Assembly: GCA_018069465.1 (NCBI GenBank)
Contig: JAGPUW010000014.1
Coordinates: 1 to 64,000 of the forward strand
Direction: 5' to 3'
Length of the DNA stretch: 64,000 nt
Source of the DNA: Gammaproteobacteria bacterium
GTDB lineage: Bacteria; Pseudomonadota; Gammaproteobacteria; Pseudomonadales; Porticoccaceae
Part shown: piece by piece, positions 29,147 to 37,505 of the stretch
Layout: each line of letters begins with the position of its first letter
Numbering within the stretch: the stretch's first letter is position 1
Notes under the pieces: model-generated
Told to the model about the DNA's origin: nothing
The model's input: only the letters and a program-made list of their open reading frames with translations
Database searches by the model: none
Position numbers and translations under genes: made by a program

Positions 29147-30182
29147 TTTACAGATCATAAAGCGTGTTGCTGCTGTGCTTACATTGGCAGGCGCAATGAC
29201 GTTATTGGGCTGTAGCGAAAAGGCCAGTAGTCCTGAAAAACAATCGGGCGCGGCAGGGCAAAAGCCATCGGGAGCATTGATGAAGGCAAGTGCAGATGGC
29301 GTGAAGCACGAGCTTTTCAGTGTAGGTCAGCCCGCGACGCAAGCACAGATTGAGGGGTGGGATATCGATGTCCGTCCCGATGGCCTGGGCTTGCCCGAGG
29401 GTGAGGGCTCGGTGGAAGATGGCGAGATGCTCTACGAAGATAAATGCGCCAGCTGCCACGGTACCTTTGGTGAGGGCGAGGGGCGCTGGCCGAAACTGGC
29501 CGGTGGCATGGGCACCTTGAGTCAGGAGCGCCCCGATAAAACCGTGGGTAGTTATTGGCCCTACGCCTCAACACTATGGGATTACATTCGTCGCGCTATG
29601 CCCTTTCCCGCGCCGCAATCCCTGGCCGTTGATGAGGTTTATGCCATCACCGCCTACGTGCTCAATCTCAATGATCTGGTCGATGACGACTTCGTGCTCA
29701 GTCGGGATAATTTCAACAGTATAAAAATGCCCAATAAAGATGGCTTTTTTATTGATGATCGCCCCGACGTAAAGAACCCCCGTTGTTTGAGTGGCTGCCT
29801 TGATCCGGCAACGATAAAGATTGTTGAAACAATTGCTGGGATAACGCCGACAGCGCATATCAAAGAAGGTGGCACCGATGCTCGTGCTTACAGCGAGGAG
29901 GAAGCTGGCGGTGACAACACAGAAGCTCAATCAGCCGGTAAAAGCGTACACGACAGTGCCTGCAAAATTTGCCACGGCAGCGGTGTCGCCGGGGCACCCA
30001 TTACCGGTAACAGCGACGATTGGCAGGCGCGAATAAAGCAGGATAAAGCACTTATTTATCAACATGCCCTCGAAGGATTTCAGGGTGAGAGTGGCGTGAT
30101 GCCTGCTAAAGGCGGGCAAACACAGCTCGATGATATTGCGGTTAAAGCCGCCGTGGATTATATGCTTGAGCAAAGCCATTAA
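29130..30182 (+). CDS. soxD: SoxD-type diheme cytochrome c, predicted lipoprotein
   Basis: 350 aa electron-accepting partner of SoxC. Two c-type heme sites: CASCH at 106-110 and CKICH at 278-282, the second in a c5-like domain. The N-terminus has a lipobox LLGC with Cys28 as the lipidation site, so the protein is probably membrane-anchored, unlike the soluble SoxD of Paracoccus. A long open frame extends upstream inside soxC, but the ATG at 29130 gives the signal peptide. Confidence 0.92.
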   Translation: MFRFPDLQIIKRVAAVLTLAGAMTLLGCSEKASSPEKQSGAAGQKPSGALMKASADGVKHELFSVGQPATQAQIEGWDIDVRPDGLGLPEGEGSVEDGEMLYEDKCASCHGTFGEGEGRWPKLAGGMGTLSQERPDKTVGSYWPYASTLWDYIRRAMPFPAPQSLAVDEVYAITAYVLNLNDLVDDDFVLSRDNFNSIKMPNKDGFFIDDRPDVKNPRCLSGCLDPATIKIVETIAGITPTAHIKEGGTDARAYSEEEAGGDNTEAQSAGKSVHDSACKICHGSGVAGAPITGNSDDWQARIKQDKALIYQHALEGFQGESGVMPAKGGQTQLDDIAVKAAVDYMLEQSH

Positions 30183-30227
30183 GGCTGGGAATGTGAAATC
30201 TTATGCCGGGGTTATGGGAGGAACAAC

Positions 30228-30593
30228 ATGCGTCTTTTACAAAATAAAGTGATAAAAAAAGTGACATTATTTATCGGCTTGCTGGCATCTGCTGTGGTAG
30301 CGCCGTGCTGGGCAGAGAGTACTGGGGTTGAAAAAGGCAAGGCTTTAACCTTCGATCGTAAAAAAGGTAACTGCCTCTCCTGTCATGTCATTGCTGGTGG
30401 CACCTTGATGGGCACCACAGCTCCGCCGCTGATACAAATGCAGGCACGCTTCCCCGATAAAGAAAAACTTTATGATCAAATATGGGATGCCAGAAAGCGC
30501 AACCCCAATACGATAATGCCGCCCTTCGGTAGTCATGGCATGCTTTCAAATGAAGAAGTGGATGCAGTAGTTGAATATTTATACACACTTTAA
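30228..30593 (+). CDS. soxX: Sulfur oxidation c-type cytochrome SoxX
   Basis: 121 aa monoheme cytochrome with a signal peptide (cleavage near A29), heme motif CLSCH at 49-53 and a candidate distal ligand Met97 in NTIMPPFG. SoxX pairs with SoxA to attach thiosulfate oxidatively to SoxY. A GGGAGGAAC ribosome binding site precedes the start. Confidence 0.94.
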   Translation: MRLLQNKVIKKVTLFIGLLASAVVAPCWAESTGVEKGKALTFDRKKGNCLSCHVIAGGTLMGTTAPPLIQMQARFPDKEKLYDQIWDARKRNPNTIMPPFGSHGMLSNEEVDAVVEYLYTL

Positions 30594-30637
30594 AAACCGT
30601 TTGTAAGCGATTTTTAAAGATGCTTGTAGGTGGAAAT

Positions 30638-31120
30638 ATGACAGTGGATGGACAAAGTATGAAGATGAATAGAAGACGTTTTTTAGGGGCTTTATTGAAA
30701 GGTTCAGCCTGTATTGCGGTGGCAACGAGCTTGCCTCGTTTGGCCTTTGCCGCCTGGAACGAAAAGGCCTTCAAGGCAGAAACGCTGGAAGGGGCCTTGA
30801 GCAATAAATACCCAGGGCTGGAAATTGTTGACAGCACAGCACTTAAATTAAAGGCGCCAGCCATTGCTGAAAATGGCGCGGTGGTGCCAGTCAGCGTTAA
30901 AACAGACTTGCCCGATGTGAAAAGTATTAGTTTGTTTGTTGAGAAAAACCCCTCTCCATTAGCCGCGACATTTCATCTGACGCCAGTCAATGTGGCCGAT
31001 GTGTCGATTCGACTTCGCATGGGCGAAACATCTAATTTGATTGCCGTGGTCGAGTCGGGTGGCAAGCTGCATCGTGCGCAGCAGGAAGTAAAAGTCACCA
31101 TTGGAGGCTGCGGCGGTTAA
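30638..31120 (+). CDS. soxY: Thiosulfate-carrier subunit SoxY
   Basis: 160 aa. Twin-arginine signal (NRRRFLGALL) and the diagnostic C-terminal swinging arm GGCGG with Cys158, to which sulfur intermediates are covalently bound. The ATG at 30638 follows AGGTGGA and is chosen over an ATG 18 bases upstream. The SoxZ partner is encoded 55 bases downstream and travels with SoxY through Tat. Confidence 0.95.
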   Translation: MTVDGQSMKMNRRRFLGALLKGSACIAVATSLPRLAFAAWNEKAFKAETLEGALSNKYPGLEIVDSTALKLKAPAIAENGAVVPVSVKTDLPDVKSISLFVEKNPSPLAATFHLTPVNVADVSIRLRMGETSNLIAVVESGGKLHRAQQEVKVTIGGCGG

Positions 31121-31175
31121 AGGCCCGTTGTATAAAGATTATTTTGGCGATGCCTAAACAGACAGGTAATGAGTA

Positions 31176-31475
31176 ATGAAAATTAAAGCAAAAGTTAAAA
31201 AAGATGTGACTAAAGTAAAAATGTTAATTAAACACGCTATGGAGACGGGACGGCGTAAAGATCAGGATGGCAATGTGATCCCCGGTCTCTATATTACGGA
31301 GGTGTCGGCCAGTCACAATGGCCAGCCCGTTTTTCATGCAGAAGTTGGGCAGGCCGTTTCCAAAGACCCCTATATTGCCTTTAGTTTTAAAGGTGGGGTG
31401 GCTGGTGACAAAATCGCAATTACCTGGATTGATAGCTCTGGTGCCACAGAAACTGGCGAAGCGGCCATTAAATAA
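31176..31475 (+). CDS. soxZ: SoxY-binding protein SoxZ
   Basis: 99 aa immunoglobulin-fold protein without a signal peptide, as expected for SoxZ exported with SoxY. Family features MLIKHAMETGRRKDQDG and PGLYITEVSASHNGQPVF. The start is preceded only by AGGTAATGAG. Confidence 0.94.
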   Translation: MKIKAKVKKDVTKVKMLIKHAMETGRRKDQDGNVIPGLYITEVSASHNGQPVFHAEVGQAVSKDPYIAFSFKGGVAGDKIAITWIDSSGATETGEAAIK

Positions 31476-31500
31476 GAGCAGACGGAAGAGGGGTTCTGAG

Positions 31501-32379
31501 ATGGGGCTTGTAAGGCACAAAATAAAGACGGGGATAATGTTGCTTGGCCTGTTCGTTTTCAGTTGTATGGCGAGCGCGGATGCTGGAGCTGAATCAGGGG
31601 TCGATTTTAAAGCCATGGTGCAGCAGGATATTCGCGATTTTCAGGCCTATTTTAAAAAACGCTTTTCAAGTGTTGAATTTAGTGAATATAAAAATGGTGT
31701 TTACGCCATTGATACTGCCTCCCGTGAGCAGTGGCTGGAAATGGAAGATTTCCCACCCTATGAATTCGCCGTCGATGAAGGCGAAGAATTATTTACAGCC
31801 CCCTTTACTAACGGCAAAACGTATACCGACTGTTTTGCTAACGGTGGTGAGGGGGTTCGGCAAAACTACCCCAACTTCGATAGTAAAAAAGGCGAAGTCA
31901 TAACCCTGGAGCTAGCGATAAACAATTGCCGGCAAGCGAATGGAGAGAAGCCTTTAGCGTATAAAAAAGGCCCTTTGGCAGCCTTGTCGGCCTATATGGC
32001 AAGCACCTCCGCAGGAAAAACCTTCGCGGTAGCCGTGCCCAATGAGGCGGCTTTTCAGGCTTATAAAGATGGCAAAAAGTTTTTTTATGCAAAGCGGGGG
32101 CAGCTAAATTTTTCCTGTGCAGATTGCCATATGCGTGTCGCGGGCCAGAAGTTACGTGCAGATATAACCAGTCCAGCATTGGGTCACCCGACGGGTTTTC
32201 CCGTGTATCGCTCTAAATGGGAAGAGATGGGCACCTTGCATCGCCGCTATGCTGGGTGCAATAAAAATATTCGCGCTAAGCCTTTGCCCGCCCAGGGTCG
32301 TGCCTATCGAAACCTTGAGTACTTTCAGTCAGTGATGAGTAATGGCCTGGAAATTAATGGCCCATCTTCGCGGAAATAA
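31501..32379 (+). CDS. soxA: SoxA, monoheme form of the SoxAX cytochrome
   Basis: 292 aa with a signal peptide (about residues 1-30). One CxxCH heme motif, CADCH at 206-210, and Cys253 in RRYAGCNKN, the position of the cysteine that is modified to persulfide and ligates the heme. The N-terminal heme of diheme SoxA is gone: Cys111 (TDCFANGG) and Cys143 (NNCRQ) remain, likely as a disulfide. The ATG at 31501 follows AAGAGGGG. Upstream in-frame starts lie within soxZ and are rejected. Confidence 0.94.
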   Translation: MGLVRHKIKTGIMLLGLFVFSCMASADAGAESGVDFKAMVQQDIRDFQAYFKKRFSSVEFSEYKNGVYAIDTASREQWLEMEDFPPYEFAVDEGEELFTAPFTNGKTYTDCFANGGEGVRQNYPNFDSKKGEVITLELAINNCRQANGEKPLAYKKGPLAALSAYMASTSAGKTFAVAVPNEAAFQAYKDGKKFFYAKRGQLNFSCADCHMRVAGQKLRADITSPALGHPTGFPVYRSKWEEMGTLHRRYAGCNKNIRAKPLPAQGRAYRNLEYFQSVMSNGLEINGPSSRK

Positions 32380-32422
32380 ATTCAATATGCCGGTGATGGC
32401 AAAAGTGAGTGGTGAGAAAGCT

Positions 32423-32731
32423 ATGAATAAATGTCGATTACTCTTTTTTATGGTCTTGAGTATTACTCTATTTTCATCGGGCAGTCTATATGCCGGTGCT
32501 GCTGTTGAGCCAATATTGGAGGATGCGCGAACGACGCTGAACAAAGCGGCCGCAAAGGGTTTTGAATGGACGACTACGCGCAAGCTTATTGAAGGCGCGG
32601 AAATAGCTCTGGCGGCAGGTGAAAAAGATAAAAGTCTTAAGTTAGCAAAAGCGGCTTTGAATGAGGCTGAAAAATCTCTAACCCAGGCTAACTATGCCGA
32701 GGCCCATTGGCGAGCTGGAATTCCTCTATAA
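32423..32731 (+). CDS. soxK: Small exported protein, probable SoxK (SoxAX-binding)
   Basis: 102 aa. Signal peptide (MNKCRLLFFMVLSITLFSSG, to about residue 24), then an alanine/lysine-rich helical protein with paired AEIALAAGEKDKSLKLAKAA and ALNEAEKSL segments and a C-terminal HWRAGIPL. Position between soxA and soxB and the helical, A-rich make-up match SoxK/SAXB, which stimulates SoxAX in Chlorobaculum-type systems. Assignment rests on context and general resemblance. Confidence 0.7.
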   Translation: MNKCRLLFFMVLSITLFSSGSLYAGAAVEPILEDARTTLNKAAAKGFEWTTTRKLIEGAEIALAAGEKDKSLKLAKAALNEAEKSLTQANYAEAHWRAGIPL

Positions 32732-32797
32732 CCCTCATCCTCTTTAATCCTCACTAATGCCAGTCATAAAAAGTCGATTTAATTTGCGGAGCCCAAG

Positions 32798-34540
32798 ATG
32801 AATATTGATCGCAGAGAGTTTTTGCGTTTACTCGGTTTCGCCAGTGCAGCGGGACTGTTGCCACTAAATAGTCGGGCGGCTAACGGCGATATTTATAATC
32901 TACCCACCACCGGTGATGTGAGGTTACTGCATATTACCGATACCCACGCGCAGCTTAAGCCTATTTATTTCCGTGAGCCCAGTGTCAATCTCGGCTTTCA
33001 TGATGCCCTGGGCAAACCACCCCACTTAACGGGTTTAAAGCTACTCGAGCATTTTAATATCGCACCAGGCTCCAGCCTGGCTCACGCTTTTACTTGTTTA
33101 AACTTTACGGAGGCCGCCAATAAATATGGCAAAGTCGGTGGTTTCTCTTATCTGAAAACCCTGGTTGATCGCTTGCGTGATGACTTTGGCGTCAATAAAA
33201 CCCTGTTGCTGGATGGCGGTGATACCTGGCAGGGATCGGGCACAGCACTGTGGACACGCGGCAAAGATATGGTCGAGGCCTGTAATCTACTCGGTGTCGA
33301 TGTAATGACGGGGCATTGGGAATTTACCTATCGCGATAGCGAAGTGCTGGAAAATATTGCCGCCTTTAACGGTGACTTCGTCGCGCAAAATGTCAAAGTG
33401 AAAGAGGATGCCTTATTCGACGGCTCCCCCGCCTACGATGAAGACAGCGGCCATGCACTGAAACCCTATGTAATAAAAAGCCTGGGATCCCGTCGCGTGG
33501 CAATCATTGGCCAGGCATTTCCCTATACGCCGGTGGCCAACCCATCACGCTTTATTCCCGACTGGACATTCGGGATTAACGACGGTGATTTACAGGAGCT
33601 GGTCGATGAAATTCGCAGCGCGGAAAAACCTGATGCGGTGATTGTACTGTCTCACAACGGTATGGATGTCGATCTTAAAATGGCTTCTCGCGTTACTGGT
33701 GTTGACGCCATTCTTGGCGGCCATACCCATGACGGCATCCCCGCACCGGTAGAAGTTAAAAACGCCAAAGGCATTACATTAGTGACCAATGCCGGTTCCA
33801 ATGGCAAATTCGTCGGTGTGCTAGATCTTGAGTTTGGCGCTCAGGGGGTGAGTGGCTATCACTATAAATTATTGCCAGTATTTGCCAATTTCCTCAAAGC
33901 CGATCCAGCGATGGCTGGCTATATAGAAACCATGCGCAAGCCCTGGCAGAGTAAGCTGGAAGAGCCATTGGCTGTGGCCGGTGAATTACTTTATCGCCGG
34001 GGCAATTTTAATGGCACCTTCGATCAGGTGATTTGTGATGCTTTACGCGCGGTGAATGATGCGCAGATTTCTCTTTCCCCCGGCTTCCGCTGGGGTACGT
34101 CCGTGCTACCGGGCCAGTCGATCACTATGGAGCATGTTCTCGATCAAACTTGTATTACCTATCCCGAAACCTATGTGCGAGAAATGTCGGGTGGTGATTT
34201 AAAAGCGATTCTTGAAGATGTGGGCGATAATTTATTTAACCCCGACCCCTACTATCAGCAAGGCGGTGACATGGTGCGCCTCGGCGGGCTTGATTATCGT
34301 TTTGATCCATTGCAGACAATGGGTCAACGGGTGAGTGAGATGACCCTGGATAATGGCCAGAAAATAGAAGCGGGTAAAAACTACAAAGTAGCTGGCTGGG
34401 CGACGGTAGGTAGCCAGTCACCGGGTGAGCCCATATGGGACACGGTGGCGACATACTTGCGCGATATTAAAACGGTGAAGATTAAAAAACTCAATACCCC
34501 TGTGTTAATTAATGCCGCGAATAACCCTGGCCTGGTGTAA
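32798..34540 (+). CDS. soxB: Thiosulfohydrolase SoxB
   Basis: 580 aa dimanganese hydrolase of the 5'-nucleotidase family that releases sulfate from SoxY-bound thiosulfonate. Tat-type start (DRREFLRLLGFASAAG). Metal ligands: Asp48 and His50 in ITDTHAQ, LLDGGDTWQGSG, the GHWEF catalytic segment, VLSHNG and GGHTHDG. A hallmark gene for thiosulfate oxidation. Confidence 0.97.
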   Translation: MNIDRREFLRLLGFASAAGLLPLNSRAANGDIYNLPTTGDVRLLHITDTHAQLKPIYFREPSVNLGFHDALGKPPHLTGLKLLEHFNIAPGSSLAHAFTCLNFTEAANKYGKVGGFSYLKTLVDRLRDDFGVNKTLLLDGGDTWQGSGTALWTRGKDMVEACNLLGVDVMTGHWEFTYRDSEVLENIAAFNGDFVAQNVKVKEDALFDGSPAYDEDSGHALKPYVIKSLGSRRVAIIGQAFPYTPVANPSRFIPDWTFGINDGDLQELVDEIRSAEKPDAVIVLSHNGMDVDLKMASRVTGVDAILGGHTHDGIPAPVEVKNAKGITLVTNAGSNGKFVGVLDLEFGAQGVSGYHYKLLPVFANFLKADPAMAGYIETMRKPWQSKLEEPLAVAGELLYRRGNFNGTFDQVICDALRAVNDAQISLSPGFRWGTSVLPGQSITMEHVLDQTCITYPETYVREMSGGDLKAILEDVGDNLFNPDPYYQQGGDMVRLGGLDYRFDPLQTMGQRVSEMTLDNGQKIEAGKNYKVAGWATVGSQSPGEPIWDTVATYLRDIKTVKIKKLNTPVLINAANNPGLV

Positions 34541-34546
34541 CACCTG

Positions 34547-35494
34547 ATGACTAGCCGAGGATTCGTTAGGTATCTTCACGCGGCCATTTTTTTATATAGC
34601 CTACTGGCGACGACCTCTGTCTTTGCCGAACCCTACCCCATTAAACTGATTAAAGTCGCGGATAATGTCTATTCCGCTATCGGTGAAACTCAGCCGCCGA
34701 ACTACGAAAATGGCGGCCACAATAATAACTTGAGTTTTATTATCGGTAGTGAGAGTGTGCTCGTCGTCAATGGTGGCGATAGTTATCTGCTGGCGAAAGC
34801 CTTTCATCAGGCAATAAAAAGAAAAACCAAACAAGCCGTTCGCTGGGTCGTCAATGAAAATGGCCAGGGCCATGCCTTTCTCGGTAACAGTTACTGGTCG
34901 CAGCAGGGGGTAGCCATTCTCGCCCAGAAAGATGCGGCCCATGAAATTGCACAACACGGTCGCGCGGTGCTGGCTAGAATGCTGGTGCGCAATAAAGATA
35001 AAGGCGAAGGCACTTTTGTTGCCCCGCCGACGGAAACCTTCGACAAGCTCAAGCATATTTCGTTGGGGAATATTGATATTGAGGTCATCAGCTTCGGTGC
35101 GGCTCACTCGCCGGGTGATATTTCTGTGTGGTTGCCAAAGCAATCCATCCTTATTGTTGGCGATATGGCTTTTCATCAGCGTTTACTCGGGGTTTTCCCC
35201 GATACGAATACCGCTGAGTGGATTGTTTCTTTTGAAAAAATGGCAGCCCTACAGCCACGTATTGTCATCCCCGGCCACGGTGCTCCAACTACCCTCGCGG
35301 AGATAAGTACCTGGACTCTGGGCTATCTGAAGTTCCTGCGTGCAGAAGTGGCTAAGATTTTAGACGATGACGGTGAGCTGGATGAGGCCTATAACATTGA
35401 CCAATCGGCCTACTCCCAGCTTGATGTCTTTGATGAGCTAGCCGCAAAAAATGCGGGTCGTGTGTTTCAGGAAATGGAGGCAGAGTCCTTCTAA
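34547..35494 (+). CDS. SoxH-like metallo-beta-lactamase-fold protein, degenerate metal site
   Basis: 315 aa with a signal peptide ending near VFA (about residue 27). The usual HxHxDH motif is replaced: the aligned segment N103-ENGQGHAFLG-N114 has Asn105, Gln107, His109 and Ala110 at the four ligand positions. Later ligands remain: His187 (AHSPGD), Asp206 (VGDMAF) and His244 (PGHGAP). SoxH-like proteins accompany sox clusters but have no firm function and are dispensable in Paracoccus. Six bases after soxB; its TAA overlaps the next ATG by one base. Confidence 0.82.
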   Translation: MTSRGFVRYLHAAIFLYSLLATTSVFAEPYPIKLIKVADNVYSAIGETQPPNYENGGHNNNLSFIIGSESVLVVNGGDSYLLAKAFHQAIKRKTKQAVRWVVNENGQGHAFLGNSYWSQQGVAILAQKDAAHEIAQHGRAVLARMLVRNKDKGEGTFVAPPTETFDKLKHISLGNIDIEVISFGAAHSPGDISVWLPKQSILIVGDMAFHQRLLGVFPDTNTAEWIVSFEKMAALQPRIVIPGHGAPTTLAEISTWTLGYLKFLRAEVAKILDDDGELDEAYNIDQSAYSQLDVFDELAAKNAGRVFQEMEAESF

Positions 35495-36402
35495 TGGCAG
35501 GCTGGCTTGTAAAAGGTTTCAGCCACCGGCGACTGACGGATTTTTTGTTGGTCAAGGCCCTGTTGTTATCGCTGTTTTCTTTCGCCGACCCGGTGCAAAT
35601 AAACCTCGCTGAGTTGCGGCTCAACGCTAATTTAATGGCAGTGGAGGATAGGCAAAAAACCGCTTTTCTTATTGTCCATGGCACTTGGGCACACGGGGCA
35701 ATGGAGTTGCCAGTCACTTTGCAAAGTCTACTGGACGATGAGGGCTATGCCAGCCTCGCTATTACTTTGAGCCTGGGTATTAATAATCGCCGGGGTTTTT
35801 TCGACTGCAAATCGCCCATTGTTCAGAGTCACGAGGCGGCCGTTGAAGAAATTCATGCCTGGTATTTATTTATGCGTGAGCAGGGTTATTCGAAAGTGGT
35901 ATTAATTGCCCACTCACGCGGCGGCGCACAGGCGGCGCTTTATCAGCAGAGCTATCCACAGGATGAGCTTGCTGCTCTGGTGCTTATCGCGCCAATGACC
36001 TGGCGGGAAGATCTTGAAGCTAAAGCCTATAAGGAAAAATTTGGCCTGGAGCTTCACGGCTTGCTGGCCGCCGCCGAGCAATATCGACAGGAGGGCAGGG
36101 CTTTATTTACGCCACCTGGCCTGCTCTATTGTGAAAAGACAGCCGCAAGTCCCGCTGCTTTTATGAGTTATTATTCTTCAATACCGAAAAAAAATACGCC
36201 GGCATTGCTTCAGAAAATTAATATCCCTACTGTGGTTTATTTGGCTTCGCAAGATCCGCTGAGTGAAAGCTTCGCTGAACAGCAGGCCTTGCTCGTTGAA
36301 AAAAAGAATATTTTTATTGTCACGATTGATGGTGCAGGTCATTTCTTTCGTGACCTTTATAGCGATGAATTGATTGAAGATCTTTTGCCGCGCTTGCCAT
36401 GA
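35494..36402 (+). CDS. Alpha/beta hydrolase of unknown role in the sox cluster
   Basis: 302 aa with an N-terminal hydrophobic segment (about residues 15-31, signal or anchor). Oxyanion HGTW at 62-65, nucleophile Ser141 in AHSRGG, candidate Asp254 (SQDPLS) and His283 (GAGHFF) form a complete triad. Resembles DUF3530-like/serine hydrolases. Coupled to the SoxH-like gene (TAATG) and to the thioredoxin gene (ATGA), so it belongs to the operon, but I know of no such enzyme in the Sox pathway. Confidence 0.8.
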   Translation: MAGWLVKGFSHRRLTDFLLVKALLLSLFSFADPVQINLAELRLNANLMAVEDRQKTAFLIVHGTWAHGAMELPVTLQSLLDDEGYASLAITLSLGINNRRGFFDCKSPIVQSHEAAVEEIHAWYLFMREQGYSKVVLIAHSRGGAQAALYQQSYPQDELAALVLIAPMTWREDLEAKAYKEKFGLELHGLLAAAEQYRQEGRALFTPPGLLYCEKTAASPAAFMSYYSSIPKKNTPALLQKINIPTVVYLASQDPLSESFAEQQALLVEKKNIFIVTIDGAGHFFRDLYSDELIEDLLPRLP

Positions 36403-36953
36403 ACAGCTTTATTACGGCAGAAGGTATACTCAAGCCTGCAGATCGACAAGCCTGTTCCTTTGGGGTTCGTTTTGCGGGACTGTTTTTACTGTCGTTCTTG
36501 TCCTTAGCTCTTGCCAGTAATGTGGCCTTGGCCATTGAAGTGAGCATGCCCCTTGCCAGTAACCTTGAAGCGGATAGCAAAATAGTGGCGGGTACAAAAA
36601 CTGTCATTATTCTTTATTTTTCTGCCCCAGATTGTGTCTATTGCATGAAGCTGGAAAAGGCGGTGCTAGAGCCGATGTTGAGAAGTGGCGATTATGATGA
36701 ACAGGTTTTACTGCGAAAAATAGATTGGCGAAGTGCAGGGCAAGTAAATGATTTTTCTGGCCGAAGGGTGTCATTAAATACCCTGGCCGATCATTATGAG
36801 GTGAAAGTGACGCCGACCCTGGTGTTTGTTGATGCGGGTGGAAGAGAGGTCGCGCCGCGCATACTCGGCTTTCGATCGGCTGATTTTTTCTGGTATTACC
36901 TGGATCAGCGTATAGATTTGTCGGGTCTTCAAATAAGTGGGGAAAGTCGCTGA
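36399..36953 (+). CDS. soxW: SoxW-like periplasmic thioredoxin
   Basis: 184 aa. Signal or membrane segment at about 24-46 (FAGLFLLSFLSLALA), then a thioredoxin fold with CVYC at 79-82 and the cis-proline VTPTLVF. SoxW-type thioredoxins keep the SoxY cysteine reduced using electrons from SoxV/CcdA; no such donor gene lies in the window. Overlaps the hydrolase gene by 4 bases and ends the cluster. Confidence 0.85.
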   Translation: MNSFITAEGILKPADRQACSFGVRFAGLFLLSFLSLALASNVALAIEVSMPLASNLEADSKIVAGTKTVIILYFSAPDCVYCMKLEKAVLEPMLRSGDYDEQVLLRKIDWRSAGQVNDFSGRRVSLNTLADHYEVKVTPTLVFVDAGGREVAPRILGFRSADFFWYYLDQRIDLSGLQISGESR

Positions 36954-36973
36954 GGCCTGGGTTTCATCGCCCA

Positions 36974-37004
36974 TAAAAAAGACCGCTCGATGCGGCCATT
37001 TTTA
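36974..37004 (+). terminator. Probable terminator after soxW
   Basis: GACCGC/GCGGCC stem (one mismatch) with an A-run before and a T-run after, 20 bases beyond the soxW-like stop. The mismatch makes it weaker than the others in the window. Confidence 0.65.
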
Positions 37005-37029
37005 TGCACTGCCTTGTTATTTTTGTGCC

Positions 37030-37263
37030 TCAAAAGAGAATCTGCTCTTCCCGGCTCTGGGCCATTGCTTGCTCAGCTTTGCAGGCCGAAAACAGCAGGG
37101 CGTGCACTAAGGCGCTGCCCCAGGCGAGTACGGCAAATGCAAATATGAGCGCTGAGTTTTGTGCGGCGCCGAGGGCAAAAGTTGCGACAAGAGCTGGAAT
37201 AAAGAGCGTTACACTGATGATGATAAATTTTTGACAGGGTTTTAGTTGCGGGAGTTGTTCCAT
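37030..37263 (-). CDS. Small inner-membrane protein, unknown
   Basis: 77 aa with two predicted membrane helices (FIIISVTLFIPALVATFALG and SALIFAFAVLAWGSALVHAL) and a charged C-terminus. I do not recognise the family. The start is well supported: AAGGAAGG lies 6 bases before the ATG on the minus strand. It stands alone between the sox cluster and an acyl-CoA synthetase. Confidence 0.7.
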   Translation of the reverse strand: MEQLPQLKPCQKFIIISVTLFIPALVATFALGAAQNSALIFAFAVLAWGSALVHALLFSACKAEQAMAQSREEQILF

Positions 37264-37454
37264 GGGTCACCTTCCTTAGTGATGTTGTGGCCTGGTTGAT
37301 GTTTGTCAGGCCATTATTGTTGGAGCAACAGAAAGGTAACACCGGCGCTCGTTTTTAACCGAACACTAGAGGTGTGGATGTGACGGCTTAGGCAATTTTG
37401 TAGGCTGCAGTTCTCAATCGTTTTTCTTTTGTCAGCGTTTGCTGATGGCGGAAT

Positions 37455-37486
37455 ATAAAAAAACCCGCATTACGCGGGTTTTTTAT
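37455..37486. terminator. Terminator after the acyl-CoA synthetase gene
   Basis: ACCCGC/GCGGGT stem, loop ATTAC, with A-run and T-run on either side, 20 bases beyond the minus-strand acyl-CoA synthetase stop. Confidence 0.88.
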
Positions 37487-37505
37487 GGGGCAAAGTCACT
37501 AACGT

